DNA of 10,413 nucleotides from Sphaerosporella brunnea (GCA_008704415.1 VXIS01000637.1:1-10413), one strand, 5' to 3'. Positions 1-8,288 are shown, counted from the stretch's first letter. The notes: generated from the sequence alone by a model not told the origin. A program made the numbers and translations.

Positions 1-59
1 CTGCCTGCCTTCCCCCCCATCGTACCTCAACTCAGCTAATAAAAAGCGCGCGCGGACAG

Positions 60-1386
60 CTCACCGAAAGAGTAGGAATGGCTGCAGGACGTGTCGCGGC
101 AGACGCGTAAAGGTACGAAACCACCACACACCACACACCACACCACACCACACATACAAACAAAACAAAACAAAAAAAATCAAAAAAAAATCGTTAACCC
201 GAACCGCGATCCCGCCTGCGCGCAAATCACATAGTGCGATGAAGTCCACCCCATCTGCAGCAACTGCCAACGCCGCGAACTCGCCTGCGTCTATGGCCCG
301 AAGCCCGTCGTGGCGGCGGCGGCGGCCCCGCCCCCCGCAAGAATCGAAGTCCAGAGTCTACTCACATCGTCATCATCGCCGACGCCGCCACCTACCACCA
401 CCACCACCACAACCACCACGCAAAAACCGCAACCCCGAGAGCCACAGCCACATCCCACGCAGGCCTTCCTGTCGCTATTCCACGGACGAATCTCCACGCC
501 GCCACCCGCGGGGGTGGTGGAGCTGGACTTAACACGACTAGAGCTGCTGCACCACTACAGCACCAGCACATACAGCAGTTTCGCGAACCACACCGGGTGG
601 CAGAAGGTATGGCGCGACACGGTGCCGCAGCTCGGGTTCCAGCACCCATTCGTGCTGCACGCAACGCTGGCGATAACAGCGCTGCACCTGAGCGTGCTGC
701 ACCGGGCGCGCAGCGAGCACTACGAGATGCTGGCGGCAAGCTGCTACCACGACGCGTTGGTGGCGCTGCGGAACGTGTTGCCGCGCGCCGCGTCGCTGGA
801 AGGAAACGCGCTGTTCGTGGCCAGCACCTTCATCGCCATCTACGTCTTTGCGTGTCCGGCGGTGCGGGGCAGAAACGACGATCCGCGCGCGCTGACGTGG
901 TTCCCGGTGCTGCGCGGGGTACAGGCGGTGCTGCACGGCGAGTGGAAAGCAGTATCCAGCGAGTTCGCGCCGCTCTCCATGGCGTCGCCTACAGGCGAGA
1001 GCTCGCTGCCGCCGCTCCCCGAGCTGGAACGCATGTTCGACGACATCCAAGATCCCAACCAACACAAAGCGTACCGGGACGCCACCGCGAAGCTGCGCCA
1101 CGCCTGGGACGTGTACCGGCAGGCGTCGGACGAGTTCTGGCTCCCCGCCGCGTTCCTCTGGCCGGTAAAAATTAGCGACGCCTTCGTGCACCTCCTCATG
1201 GAGCGCCAACCCCCCGCGCTCGTCTTGCTCGCGCATTACTCGGCGCTGTTTTCGAAGCTCTCCGGGTTCTGGTGGATCGGCACGCGCGCGAAGGAGGAAC
1301 TAGATGCTATTGAGCGCGTCGTCGGCGAGAGGTGGAGCCTGTGGTTGGTCTGGGTTAGAAATGTTTGCGACGCTAACTCGTCATGA
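60..1386 (+). CDS. Zn2Cys6 fungal transcription factor, 5' end missing
   Basis: Predicted nuclear DNA-binding regulator with an N-terminal Zn2Cys6 binuclear cluster and a C-terminal fungal-specific regulatory region. I model exons 60-112 and 235-1386, joined across a 122-nt intron (113-234, GTACGA...CATAG). The join restores the zinc cluster: GCRTCRGRRVK is followed by CDEVHPICSNC and a last Cys at 286, giving spacing C-x2-C-x6-C-x6-C-x2-C-x6-C. The reading frame is open to base 1 but has no ATG. The bases before 60 resemble an intron end (branch-like GCTAAT at 35-40, acceptor CAG at 57-59), so the start codon is probably in an upstream exon outside the window. About 401 residues are visible. 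After the cluster comes an Ala/Pro/Thr-rich linker, then a helical region with the WxxxVPQLGFQHPF and LHATLAITALHLS stretches typical of Upc2-like/C6 regulators. The stop is TGA at 1384-1386. Targets are unknown; the family is firm, the sterol-type (Upc2) likeness is only a resemblance. Confidence 0.88.
113..234 (+). repeat. CA-rich intron inside the zinc-cluster coding sequence
   Basis: This intron splits the Zn2Cys6 motif exactly between the VK and CDE codons. Its first half is an imperfect CCACA/CA repeat (about 121-155) followed by A-rich runs (about 156-190). The donor GTACGA is slightly off consensus and the branch point (GTTAAC near 193-198) is weak. The splice is supported by the perfect zinc-cluster spacing it creates and by an in-frame TAG at 232-234 that would otherwise interrupt the frame. 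Confidence 0.8.
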
Positions 1387-1813
1387 TACCCCCCCCCCCC
1401 CCTTCTTTGTACATCATCTTGTAATTCTTCCTCCCCATGAAATGGTAGTACATAATGGAGTCCTTGACCCTTCAATTTCCGTAGGCCGCGTCAACGCGGA
1501 CCGGAGATCCGGAGTCGGAGGCGGGTGAGAATTTGTGAAGCGGAAACTCGGTGATCCGGGAAATATTCCAAAACGACGCATGCGCATCTCAGCGCATCTC
1601 GATACTATACACAAGCTAGCCAGCCGGCATCCAGCCCAGCTGAGGGGCGCCAGTCACGAAGTACCAGTGAGTGAAGCCAGGCAATCGGGCTGGATCACTA
1701 CTTATCACCCGCATACCAGTGATCCCACCACCATCCCATCACCGCATCCCATTGCTCGTCCAATATCATACTCTGGCACATCTCCACGGATAAGCCATCT
1801 GCTTTAATTGTAG
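1387..1813. other. Intergenic spacer, no gene seen
   Basis: Spacer between the regulator stop and the MITE-like element. It starts with a run of 14 C (1389-1402) just after the stop codon, followed by a TACATA-type motif near 1449 that may belong to the 3' end of the regulator transcript. The reading frames here are short, overlap on both strands and show no recognisable protein. From about 1650 to 1740 there are several copies of short CCAGTGA/ATCACT words, but they form no clean repeat unit. Confidence 0.6.
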
Positions 1814-1826
1814 TACCGTATTATCT

Positions 1827-1842
1827 CACTTAAGAGGCACAC
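1827..1842 (+). repeat. Left inverted repeat core of the MITE
   Basis: CACTTAAGAGGCACAC, a perfect inverted match to 2015-2030. It contains the palindrome CTTAAG. Confidence 0.85.
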
Positions 1843-2014
1843 CTCTAATTAGGAAATTTTTCGACGTTCAAGGCTCCCAAAGCTCGAAATCGGGCCAACT
1901 TTAATTTTCGCTAGCAACAAGATTACTTAAAGCCTCAGAATCGCACATAGAAACTATTTCATACATTTTGGAGTGAGTTGAAAACGCGCTGGCACCCGCC
2001 AAGACCGCTTAAAA

Positions 2015-2030
2015 GTGTGCCTCTTAAGTG
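2015..2030 (-). repeat. Right inverted repeat core of the MITE
   Basis: GTGTGCCTCTTAAGTG, the exact reverse complement of 1827-1842. The outer flank reads GGAATCCGGTA, matching the left terminus with one substitution and a 2-nt gap. Confidence 0.85.
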
Positions 2031-2156
2031 GGAATCCGGTAGCTGCGACGTCACTCTTGATCTCGGCCGAAAAGGAAAAAAAAAAAAGCAACGTGACACA
2101 AGGCAAGTAACAATACAATATCTATAGCCCACAATAGCCCTCGCCCCACTCCCACT

Positions 2157-4515
2157 CTACAGCCTCGCACTCCCCTCGCGATCCCTCTCCTCAATGTGCA
2201 CAAAGCGATAATAAAACTCGAGGGCCTCCGGATTCCTCAGAGTCGCCGACGGCACAACCTTTTTCCCGCTCAAAATTTGTTTGACCGGTAGCTCCACCTT
2301 CTTAAAATTGATTGTGGTCGGAATATCGACCGTCTCAAAGACATATCGTGGGACGTGCCTTTTACTGAGTCCCCTAGCAATGGCTTCCTTGACCCTCTTC
2401 ACGAGGCCGGGAGAAAACTTCTGTCCCGGTTTCATGTGTAAGAACAGGACTACGTTTTCGTCGAGGTCATGCGGCCGCCGTTGGCCTACACAGATGCTGT
2501 CTGCGATTTCCGTCGAGAAGTGCGTTTCGAGGATGGAATAGATTTCTGAGCTTCCGAAGCGGACGCCGGAGGGGTTGAGGACGCCGTCGGCGCGGCCGAG
2601 CATGACGAGGCCTTTGGTGCCGGGGTGGAACATGGCGAAGTCGCCTTGAGTCCAGACGTCTATTACATCTTTGTCAGTTTTTTACCGCGAGAGGAAAGTG
2701 GGGGGTGGGACTGACTGTCATATTTAGCGAAGTAACTGTCAAAGTATTGTTTTGCGCCCTTGGGGCCCCAGAACATAGTCGGCATTGTTGGGAAGGGCTT
2801 TGTGACGACGAGCTCGCCTGGCTCACCGAGGGCACAGCGACGGCCTTTGACCGGGGTTCCGTCCGTCTCGACAAGCTCGTACACCTCTGCTGCGATGCCT
2901 GTGTTGAGGCCGTGACACTCGCCCGCGTACAGCGGCTCCATGGTGTTGCCGAGAGCTAGCGCGGCATTGAGGTCCGTGCCGCCGGTGATATTGGCCAGCT
3001 GGGTGTGCGCGGGGAAGCCGGTGTCATAGAACCATTCGAAGAGGGTGGAGGAGAGCACCATTCCCGTGCTGGTTACTAGCCGGAGGTTGGAAAGGTCTGT
3101 GATCTCCCTTGGCGCGATCTTCCGGAGCTGTAGCTCCGCGAAGTATTTCGGCGAGCTGCCGAGATGCGTTACTTTCAGATCGCCCATCAGCCGGATGTAG
3201 GATTCAGGGGTCGGCTGGAAGGGAGACCCGTCGTAGACTATTACTCGTGCTCCGGCCGCGAGAACGTTGACTTGGACCAGGTACATGATCCAGCCGGTGG
3301 TCGTGTATTGTAGGAAGGTGCAGTCTTTGTCGATCTGTTGGTGGAGGAGGTGCTCTTTCTTTGCGTTGAGGATCCCGCCCTGACGATTGTTTAGATTTTG
3401 GCCTTTCCAGGAGTTGGAGGACTTACACCGCCGCAGTGCACAATGCACTTGGGCATTCCGGTGGTGCCGGATGAGTATGCGATGAAGAAAGGATAACGGA
3501 ACGGAACACGTTCAAAGACAAGTTCATCGGTCGTTGCCTTGCTCAGAAATGTAGCCAGAGTCTGACTGCATCGGATTTCAGCAAAGTTCTGGCACCATTT
3601 CCACCCTCACTCACCATCTAGGAACGGAAGTGATATCCACCGGCTCTTTAAACCTCGGCAGCGAAACAACGCCCTTAAAAGCCTTCACACCAGCCATCCC
3701 ATTCACAATCTCCGTGATCTTCGGTATCAAATCGGTCCTTTTGCGGTTATAAATCGCAGCATCATCGATAAAGATGAATGTCGGTTCGATCTGGAGCATA
3801 CGGTCCAATATACCCTTGGTTCCCATATCCGTGGCCGAGCTGGTGTATATTGCGCCTATCGTAACTGTAGCCAGGAACACCGTCAAGGCCTCAGCCGAAT
3901 TCGAGACTACACCGGCTACACGGTCCCCCTTCTTGACGCCGTGCGCACGCAACGCCTGCGACAGGTGGCCGACCCGTTGCCGCAGCTCCTTCCAGGTGAC
4001 GTCGTACATCTCGGAACCTCCTTCCCGCACGCATGTCACGGCAACCCTGGAGTCTTCCTTGCCGATGGTGGAGACGTCGAGAGGGCCAACGGGGCCGCGG
4101 GTGAACAGCGTCATCTCGGCGTAGTTCAGGCGTACGCCGGGAAACCAATCCGGTATGCTGTCCATCCTCGCGGTCTCGTCGATGGCCTGGCAGCTTCATA
4201 TCAGCACTGAAAACTCGGGCCGCACTACCATTATCACATACCTTTGTGTACGAGCCCTCATGGATCATTCCCACGGTTTCGAACATATCTCCCCAAAAGT
4301 CGGCCAGCTTGTCGACTGACCATTTTTGGATATCCTCCATATTCTGGCACGGGGGAGTAATGTCAGTGGATGCCGAGGTCAGAACCAAGAGCACAAACCT
4401 GCAAGTTCAGGCCATATTTTGCGTTGGTCGCCTTCCGGAAGGCCTCCATGTTCGTGGACTTGGGATTGGGATGCTGCCACAGACGGCGTGGCATCTCATA
4501 ATTTTCGGCAGCCAT
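2157..4515 (-). CDS. AACS: Acetoacetyl-CoA synthetase (AMP-forming), six exons
   Basis: Activates acetoacetate with ATP and CoA to acetoacetyl-CoA, AMP and PPi (EC 6.2.1.16), a cytosolic step that salvages acetoacetate from leucine or ketone metabolism for sterol and lipid precursors. Exons on the minus strand are 4515-4399, 4343-4242, 4186-3615, 3565-3427, 3379-2716 and 2659-2157. They sum to 2097 nt, giving 698 aa, the normal length. Introns are 47-56 nt with donors GTTTGT, GTATGT, GTGAGT, GTAAGT and GTCAGT, and several clear CTGAC/CTGAT branch points. Landmarks are [11 protein letters not shown] (residues 87-97), the ATP-binding loop SSGTTGMPK (295-303), YTTTGW (335-340), GGTDLN (443-448), the hinge region [20 protein letters not shown] (553-572) and the C-terminal lysine motif [13 protein letters not shown] with probable catalytic Lys651. 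The ATG at 4515 has good context (ACGACGATGG) and starts the usual '[13 protein letters not shown]' N-terminus. An acceptor-like TTGACAG ending at 4542 hints at a 5'-UTR intron. The least certain junctions are GTCAGT at 2715 and the Gly run at 3427/3379. Confidence 0.96.
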
Positions 4516-4849
4516 CGTCGTCGTATATCGGATCGTCCCGTCTGTCAAGATACGAAAGCAAAAAACAAATGTGTACAGTTTAAAAAAAAGAGAAGCGTAT
4601 GTCGAGCTCTCCGGCTGGCCAAGCTGGATTTAAAGGATAGCTGAGATACTCCGACGGCAACAGCCGAGTGCGTCTCCCTCTCTGATGGCGGTTCAGCGTT
4701 GCCTCCTTTAGCAGGGTCTGGCCGGGTATCTGAATATTGCCGAGGTGACGGTGGGCTAGCAATGCATAGAGCTTCTGGAAGAGAAGCCCTGGGTGGGCCA
4801 GCAACGCAAGTGGAGCCGAGCTGTCGTACACGGCCCGAGAGAGGGCGAG

Positions 4850-4970
4850 ACAGGAGAGCTGAGACAGGGAGGGAGGGAGAGACGAGACAGGAAGAGACAG
4901 GGAGAGGCGAAGAGACAAAGCTAGACAGACAGAGCGACAGAGAGAGAGAGAGAGACAGAGAGAGAGAGAG
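4850..4970 (+). repeat. Purine-rich GA tract with mirror repeat
   Basis: Mostly G and A on the plus strand, with GGGA, GACAG and GA units. The end is a mirror repeat: 14 bases of alternating A/G on each side of C4956 (4942-4955 and 4957-4970). Such tracts can exclude nucleosomes or form triplexes, and on the opposite strand they act as CT-rich promoter elements in fungi. A role here is inference. Confidence 0.8.
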
Positions 4971-5118
4971 CTGATATAAACGTGTTTGCAAAGCGAGTCT
5001 GCGGGGTCTTTCAACGTTGCCTGAGCTGAGCGACCTTCACATTTGCAGTTTGCAGTTTGCAGAGTGCGGTTCTGTTGCACAAAACTGCACTTTTGCTTCG
5101 ATCGCGAGTGTGGACTGC

Positions 5119-5169
5119 ATGCAGCATCCCCTGAGCCCAAATCTTTCTAGTATGCATCGTATCCTCTAA
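5119..5169 (+). promoter_or_regulatory. Candidate upstream ORF 1 before YIH1
   Basis: ATG at 5119 opens a 16-codon frame ending with TAA at 5167-5169. A second ATG in the same frame at 5152 gives a five-codon version (MHRIL). It would act on translation only if the transcript starts upstream of 5119, which the sequence does not prove. Confidence 0.35.
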
Positions 5170-5224
5170 GTAGAGCTTCTAGCGGCCGTGCAATCGATAG
5201 GCGCTCTGCCGACGCAGGAACATC

Positions 5225-5293
5225 ATGTGTATCATCGCCATCCTCATCATCCCGCCACCGTTGGCATTATCGGCTCTGAGCCGGTTGTGGTGA
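5225..5293 (+). promoter_or_regulatory. Candidate upstream ORF 2 before YIH1
   Basis: ATG at 5225 opens a 22-codon hydrophobic frame (rich in Ile, Leu and Pro) ending with TGA at 5291-5293, 72 nt before the YIH1 start codon. Whether it is in the mRNA depends on the transcription start. Confidence 0.4.
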
Positions 5294-5365
5294 AGCCAAG
5301 CCGCCGCCCCAACCCCAACCCCAGCCCCTAGCACGATCCTCACCACCCACTCCAACTCGCAAGCC

Positions 5366-6244
5366 ATGAACGATGAGCTGAACGATGAGATCGCTGCGCT
5401 CAACGCTATCTACGACGCTGAATGTCTCGTGCCCTTCTCAGCCTGCGACAGGGAGGAGGAGGAGGAGGCGGCGGTCTACACCCTCCAGCCGCCTTCGTCC
5501 GTCGTCTACCCACCGCTGCGCCTTCGCATCTCGATCCCGCCCGACTACCCCGCCACCAAGCCAACCATCTTGGACCATGGCTCCACCGGCGCAGCGTTGG
5601 CGAGAGAGGTCCTAGACAGCGTCTTCAGACCAGGAGAGGTGTGTCTCTATGACCTGGTGGAAGGACTGCGTGAGGTGCTGGGCGGCGAGCCGGAGCCGGA
5701 GCCGGAGCCGGAGCCAGCACCGGAACGCGCTCCCACCCTGCCACCCCGCTCCCCTTCGCCGCCTGCAGCACAGATTGAAGACCTCTCGCTAAGTGCGGCG
5801 TCCACAGACGAGTCGGCAGATCCCTGGACCGTGGCACCGGCAATAACCGAGAAGAAGTCTGTCTTCGTAGCCCGCGCGATCGGCGTCAGCAGCGCGGCGG
5901 AAGCGCATGAGCTTATCGCGCGGTTGGTTTCGGGGGACAAGAAGATACAGAGGGCGACGCATAACATCAGCGCGTTCCGGATCGTTCGAGAAAAGGGTGT
6001 TGTAGTCCAGGATAACGACGATGACGGGGAGACTGCTGCGGGGTCCAGGCTGGCGCATTTGCTGCAGGCTATGGACGTGAAGGATGCGTGCGTGGTTGTC
6101 AGCCGGTGGTATGGTGGCATCAAGCTCGGGCCGGATAGATTTAGGTTGATCAATACTGCTGCTCGAGCGGCCCTGGTGCTGGGCGGGTTCGTGAAGGAAG
6201 AGGAGAAGCCAGCAAAGGGGAAGGGGAAGAAGAGAAAGAAGTGA
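5366..6244 (+). CDS. YIH1: YIH1/IMPACT family protein (RWD + UPF0029)
   Basis: Predicted cytosolic regulator of amino-acid-starvation signalling. In yeast and mammals Yih1/IMPACT binds Gcn1 through its RWD domain, competes with Gcn2 and so limits eIF2-alpha phosphorylation. The gene is one intron-free exon of 292 aa, somewhat longer than the roughly 258-aa yeast protein. Residues 1-105 form the RWD domain, beginning with the typical E-I-x-A-L-N-A-I-Y and including PPDYP. Residues 107-135 are a Glu-Pro/Pro-rich linker coded by a GAGCCG repeat. Residues 155-272 are the ancient IMPACT/UPF0029 domain with DDDGETAAGSRL (218-229) and the signature SRWYGGIKLGPDRFRLI (246-262). The tail ends in a lysine-rich stretch (GKGKKRKK). 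The start is chosen because the RWD homology begins there. It is transcribed divergently from the synthetase gene. Confidence 0.96.
   Translation: MNDELNDEIAALNAIYDAECLVPFSACDREEEEEAAVYTLQPPSSVVYPPLRLRISIPPDYPATKPTILDHGSTGAALAREVLDSVFRPGEVCLYDLVEGLREVLGGEPEPEPEPEPAPERAPTLPPRSPSPPAAQIEDLSLSAASTDESADPWTVAPAITEKKSVFVARAIGVSSAAEAHELIARLVSGDKKIQRATHNISAFRIVREKGVVVQDNDDDGETAAGSRLAHLLQAMDVKDACVVVSRWYGGIKLGPDRFRLINTAARAALVLGGFVKEEEKPAKGKGKKRKK
5689..5720 (+). repeat. In-frame GAGCCG repeat in the YIH1 linker
   Basis: About five copies of GAGCCG encode the Glu-Pro run (residues 108-117) between the two domains. Its 6-bp unit keeps the frame when copies are gained or lost, so linker length may vary between strains. 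Confidence 0.85.
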
Positions 6245-7034
6245 ACAGAGCCATCTATTGCGGGAGATAGACATAGATGAGCTGTACCCTGTACATATGG
6301 ACGCTGAATTGAAGGCCGGCTGACCATCTTGCCCTCTCTTTGTTGCGGAACAAGGCAGAGGCGTCGCTGCGAACTTGCCGTAGAAGTTCGCATGAGGGAA
6401 CCCGCCCGTTCTGTTTCCACCTACTTATCTCTGCCAGCGATATTGATTGAACGGACGCACCGAAGGATCTGCACTTGCCGAACAACACCAGACTGCATGC
6501 ATCTTTCAAGAGATCAACAGATCTGCGGCCGCCCGCCGTCTCCATAGAAAGAAGCCCCATGGTGCTCACAGTAAAGGGTGGCAGGGGACCGGCGGAATGG
6601 CCACCCTGATCCATGGCCCGTCTGCAGGTCTCCAGATGGCCGCAGTGCATACGCACAGCGGGGTGCAGCGACAAAGAAGTTCAGGAAGCATGAAAAGAAA
6701 AAGCAATAAAGGTCTCTAGTCGGAAGCCAACAGCCACGCCGCACACTCAACAACCCACGGCCTCTGCATCCAATCTCACTCTCCGATTTGATGCCGCCAC
6801 GAGTGACGGATAATGAATCACCACCCAAACTCGATAATGAAGAACAACAACTCGCAGAACGAAAACATCAGTGAACGCTGAACATAACCCTCCCAGCGGC
6901 GCCGACGCCCTCACCACCTTCCACCTCGCCCGCCCCCCACCCCGTCTCGTTCCCTCATCCCGCTCATCCCCCCCCCACACACTCCCCGCCGCCACCTCGG
7001 CATCTCTTCGCGACCGTCATCACCCGCGACAAAG
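6245..7034. other. Intergenic region, YIH1 3' side and next leader
   Basis: No supported gene. TACATA (6292-6297) about 50 nt after the YIH1 stop and AATAAA (6705-6710) are possible 3'-end signals. A CCAAT box lies at 6768-6772. From about 6900 to 7020 the plus strand is very C-rich, a common leader/promoter texture in fungi. Two overlapping short ORFs start at 6791 (27 codons, stop 6872-6874) and 6813 (22 codons, stop 6879-6881). A 139-codon minus-strand frame (6255-6674) has no protein-like features. Confidence 0.55.
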
Positions 7035-7763
7035 ATGGGTGCCAACAAGAGCAAGCACATCATCACGATCACGGAGGAGCTCCCCGCCCCTCCTCCTCCT
7101 AGGGACACAGTCTACTACGTGGAGCGGCCTCCGCGGCGTCACAGCCACCGCCACAGCCACCGACGCTCCCACCACTGCCACCACCACCACCACCACAGCT
7201 CCTCGGCACCGCCGCCGCCGTCACAGCAGATCACGTACGTCGCGGCGCCAGCGGTCGAAGCAGCAGCAGGGCCAGCTCCATCGCCGGCGGCCTTCTACCT
7301 CGACGCCATCCCGCCTCCGCCACCGCGCGCCGCGCCAGTCGAGCTAGTCTCGATCCCCGAGCCGTCCGCGAACGATCAGCAGCAGCTGCAGCTGCTCCCC
7401 GCCCCCGCCGCCAACGCCGCCGCCGCCGCCGACAGCCCAGTCGTCGTCAACTTCCACAACAGCGCGGCGAGCCAGTTCCGGCCGTTCAGCATCATGGTTC
7501 CAGCCGGCACCGAGATCTCGCGCAACGGCGTCCGCCTTATTGCCGGCGCCGCCGAGGCCAAACCAGGCGTGCTGGCGCTCCGCTTCAGCGACGGCTCTAC
7601 CAAGGTGCTTAGGGACCACCAGGGAAACTATGTGCGCCAGGGCTTCGAGGGCTACGTCTCTGTCGCGTCGGACGGAAACCATTACTGGGTGTGGATCACG
7701 AAGGAGATGGAGGTTCGCACTATCACCAGGACCGGCCCCGTTGCGGGATTTGTCGAGGCTTAA
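7035..7763 (+). CDS. Unknown His/Pro/Ala-rich protein, likely N-myristoylated
   Basis: Single-exon gene of 242 aa that I do not recognise. The start MGANKSKH fits the N-myristoylation pattern (Gly2, Ser6, Lys7), so attachment to a membrane is a reasonable inference. Residues 17-66 are Pro- and His-rich, with an Arg-His-Ser segment (34-48) and a run of six His (49-54). Residues 67-136 are low-complexity Ala/Pro/Gln. Residues 137-240 look like a folded beta-rich domain (VVVNFHNSAASQFRPFSIMV, RFSDGSTKVLRDHQGNYV, NHYWVWITKEMEV). There is no signal peptide or transmembrane segment. The ATG context (CAAAGATGGG) is good and no upstream in-frame ATG competes. The His run could bind metal ions or simply be repeat expansion. 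GC-rich third codon positions and the ordered C-terminal domain argue for a real gene. Confidence 0.78.
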   Translation: MGANKSKHIITITEELPAPPPPRDTVYYVERPPRRHSHRHSHRRSHHCHHHHHHSSSAPPPPSQQITYVAAPAVEAAAGPAPSPAAFYLDAIPPPPPRAAPVELVSIPEPSANDQQQLQLLPAPAANAAAAADSPVVVNFHNSAASQFRPFSIMVPAGTEISRNGVRLIAGAAEAKPGVLALRFSDGSTKVLRDHQGNYVRQGFEGYVSVASDGNHYWVWITKEMEVRTITRTGPVAGFVEA

Positions 7764-7840
7764 GGTCGGTCGGTACTGGTTCTGCTGTCTGTCAAGGAGA
7801 TGGTGGCACAATTGAGGGCCTGGTTTGTTGATGAAGAATT

Positions 7841-7865
7841 GCTGTGCTGTGCTGTGCTGTGCTGT
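7841..7865 (+). repeat. (GCTGT)5 microsatellite
   Basis: Five perfect copies of GCTGT, 78 nt after the stop codon of the His-rich gene, probably in its 3' UTR. Confidence 0.9.
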
Positions 7866-8281
7866 GGAATGTGCTTCTAAGGCGTTTCTTTGTTTCCATT
7901 TCGAAGCATACCATCTTTTCAATCCCTTTTTTTCTTTTTCTCTTTTCCCTTTTAGTGTGCGTGGGATTAATTCTCGGCGTTGGGTGGGGTTGGGTGTTTG
8001 TTCGTAGACCTTTCTATTCAAGAGCTGCTGCGTGACGCATCCGAGTGATGAATCGTGAATAGCCTCTCATCAGCGATCCACATGAATGAAAACCAGTCCT
8101 GCTCGCCTCGTACAGTCACTCGTTGCGATCCTGCAAAATTGCCGTCGCCAACTCGCCCAAGCTCCTGGAAACCGTTCTGGCGTGGAAGTTTTTGTATCCC
8201 TTCTTCAAATCAAAGTTTTTTTTTTTTTTACACCGTTTGCAATAGCAGTTCCAACAGCCAATTCAATCGCCAGCCGCCGTG

Positions 8282-8288
8282 TATAAAA
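8282..8288 (+). promoter_or_regulatory. TATA box of the three-exon small gene
   Basis: TATAAAA 70 nt before the ATG at 8352, followed by a pyrimidine-rich leader without any ATG. This spacing is typical of strongly expressed fungal genes. Confidence 0.65.

Larger units (their letters stand above)
1814..2041. mobile_element. MITE-like element with inverted terminal repeats
   Basis: A 228-bp non-coding element bounded by inverted repeats. The core CACTTAAGAGGCACAC (1827-1842) is repeated perfectly in reverse complement at 2015-2030. The similarity continues outwards to TACCGTATT at the left edge and TACCGGATT (reverse complement of the right edge), with a 2-nt indel, giving termini of about 30 bp. 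Both ends carry TA, or TAG if the adjoining base is counted, consistent with the TA target duplication of Tc1/mariner-type elements. The interior is moderately AT-rich with no coding capacity, so it would depend on a transposase elsewhere. It begins about 115 bp downstream of the stop codon of the convergent synthetase gene. Confidence 0.75.
4516..5365. promoter_or_regulatory. Divergent promoter region, synthetase / YIH1
   Basis: This 850-bp spacer must hold the promoters of both neighbours. It contains a strongly purine-biased tract (about 4850-4970), a TATA-like GATATAAA (4973-4980) right after it, a triple TTTGCAG repeat (about 5042-5062), and on the plus strand two short upstream ORFs (5119-5169 and 5225-5293). 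I found no TGASTCA (Gcn4/CpcA) site. No further gene is supported; the long minus-strand frames here are Ser/Leu runs produced by the CT-rich strand. Confidence 0.7.

Noticed and set aside
538..1236. 232-codon frame on the minus strand
   Set aside because: It lies antisense within the transcription factor exon, has atypical composition (many Arg, Gln, His) and no domain; it is a by-product of GC-rich codons.
1535..1807. 90-codon plus-strand frame in the spacer before the MITE
   Set aside because: Composition is random-looking, with no domain, no splice support and no promoter signal.
1859..1875. GTTCAAGGCTC inside the MITE resembling a tRNA/SINE B box
   Set aside because: No matching A box at a suitable distance and no tRNA-like fold; the inverted termini point to a DNA element rather than a SINE.
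60..4515. Transcription factor plus AMP-forming enzyme as a biosynthetic gene cluster
   Set aside because: The enzyme is a clear primary-metabolism acetoacetyl-CoA synthetase, and no polyketide, peptide, terpene or tailoring enzyme is nearby.
4521..4527. TCGTATA, the yeast Upc2/Ecm22 sterol element, six bases upstream of the synthetase ATG
   Set aside because: Tempting because the neighbouring regulator is Upc2-like and acetoacetyl-CoA feeds sterol synthesis. A 7-mer is expected about once by chance in both strands of 10 kb, and the site lies in the leader next to the start codon.
5647..6420. 257-codon minus-strand frame
   Set aside because: It runs antisense across YIH1 and consists largely of Ser/Thr/Gly/Arg runs mirrored from that gene.
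6255..6674. 139-codon minus-strand frame downstream of YIH1
   Set aside because: No recognisable domain, no clear promoter or splice signals, and it overlaps the YIH1 3' region. Chance open frame is likelier, though transcript data could change this.
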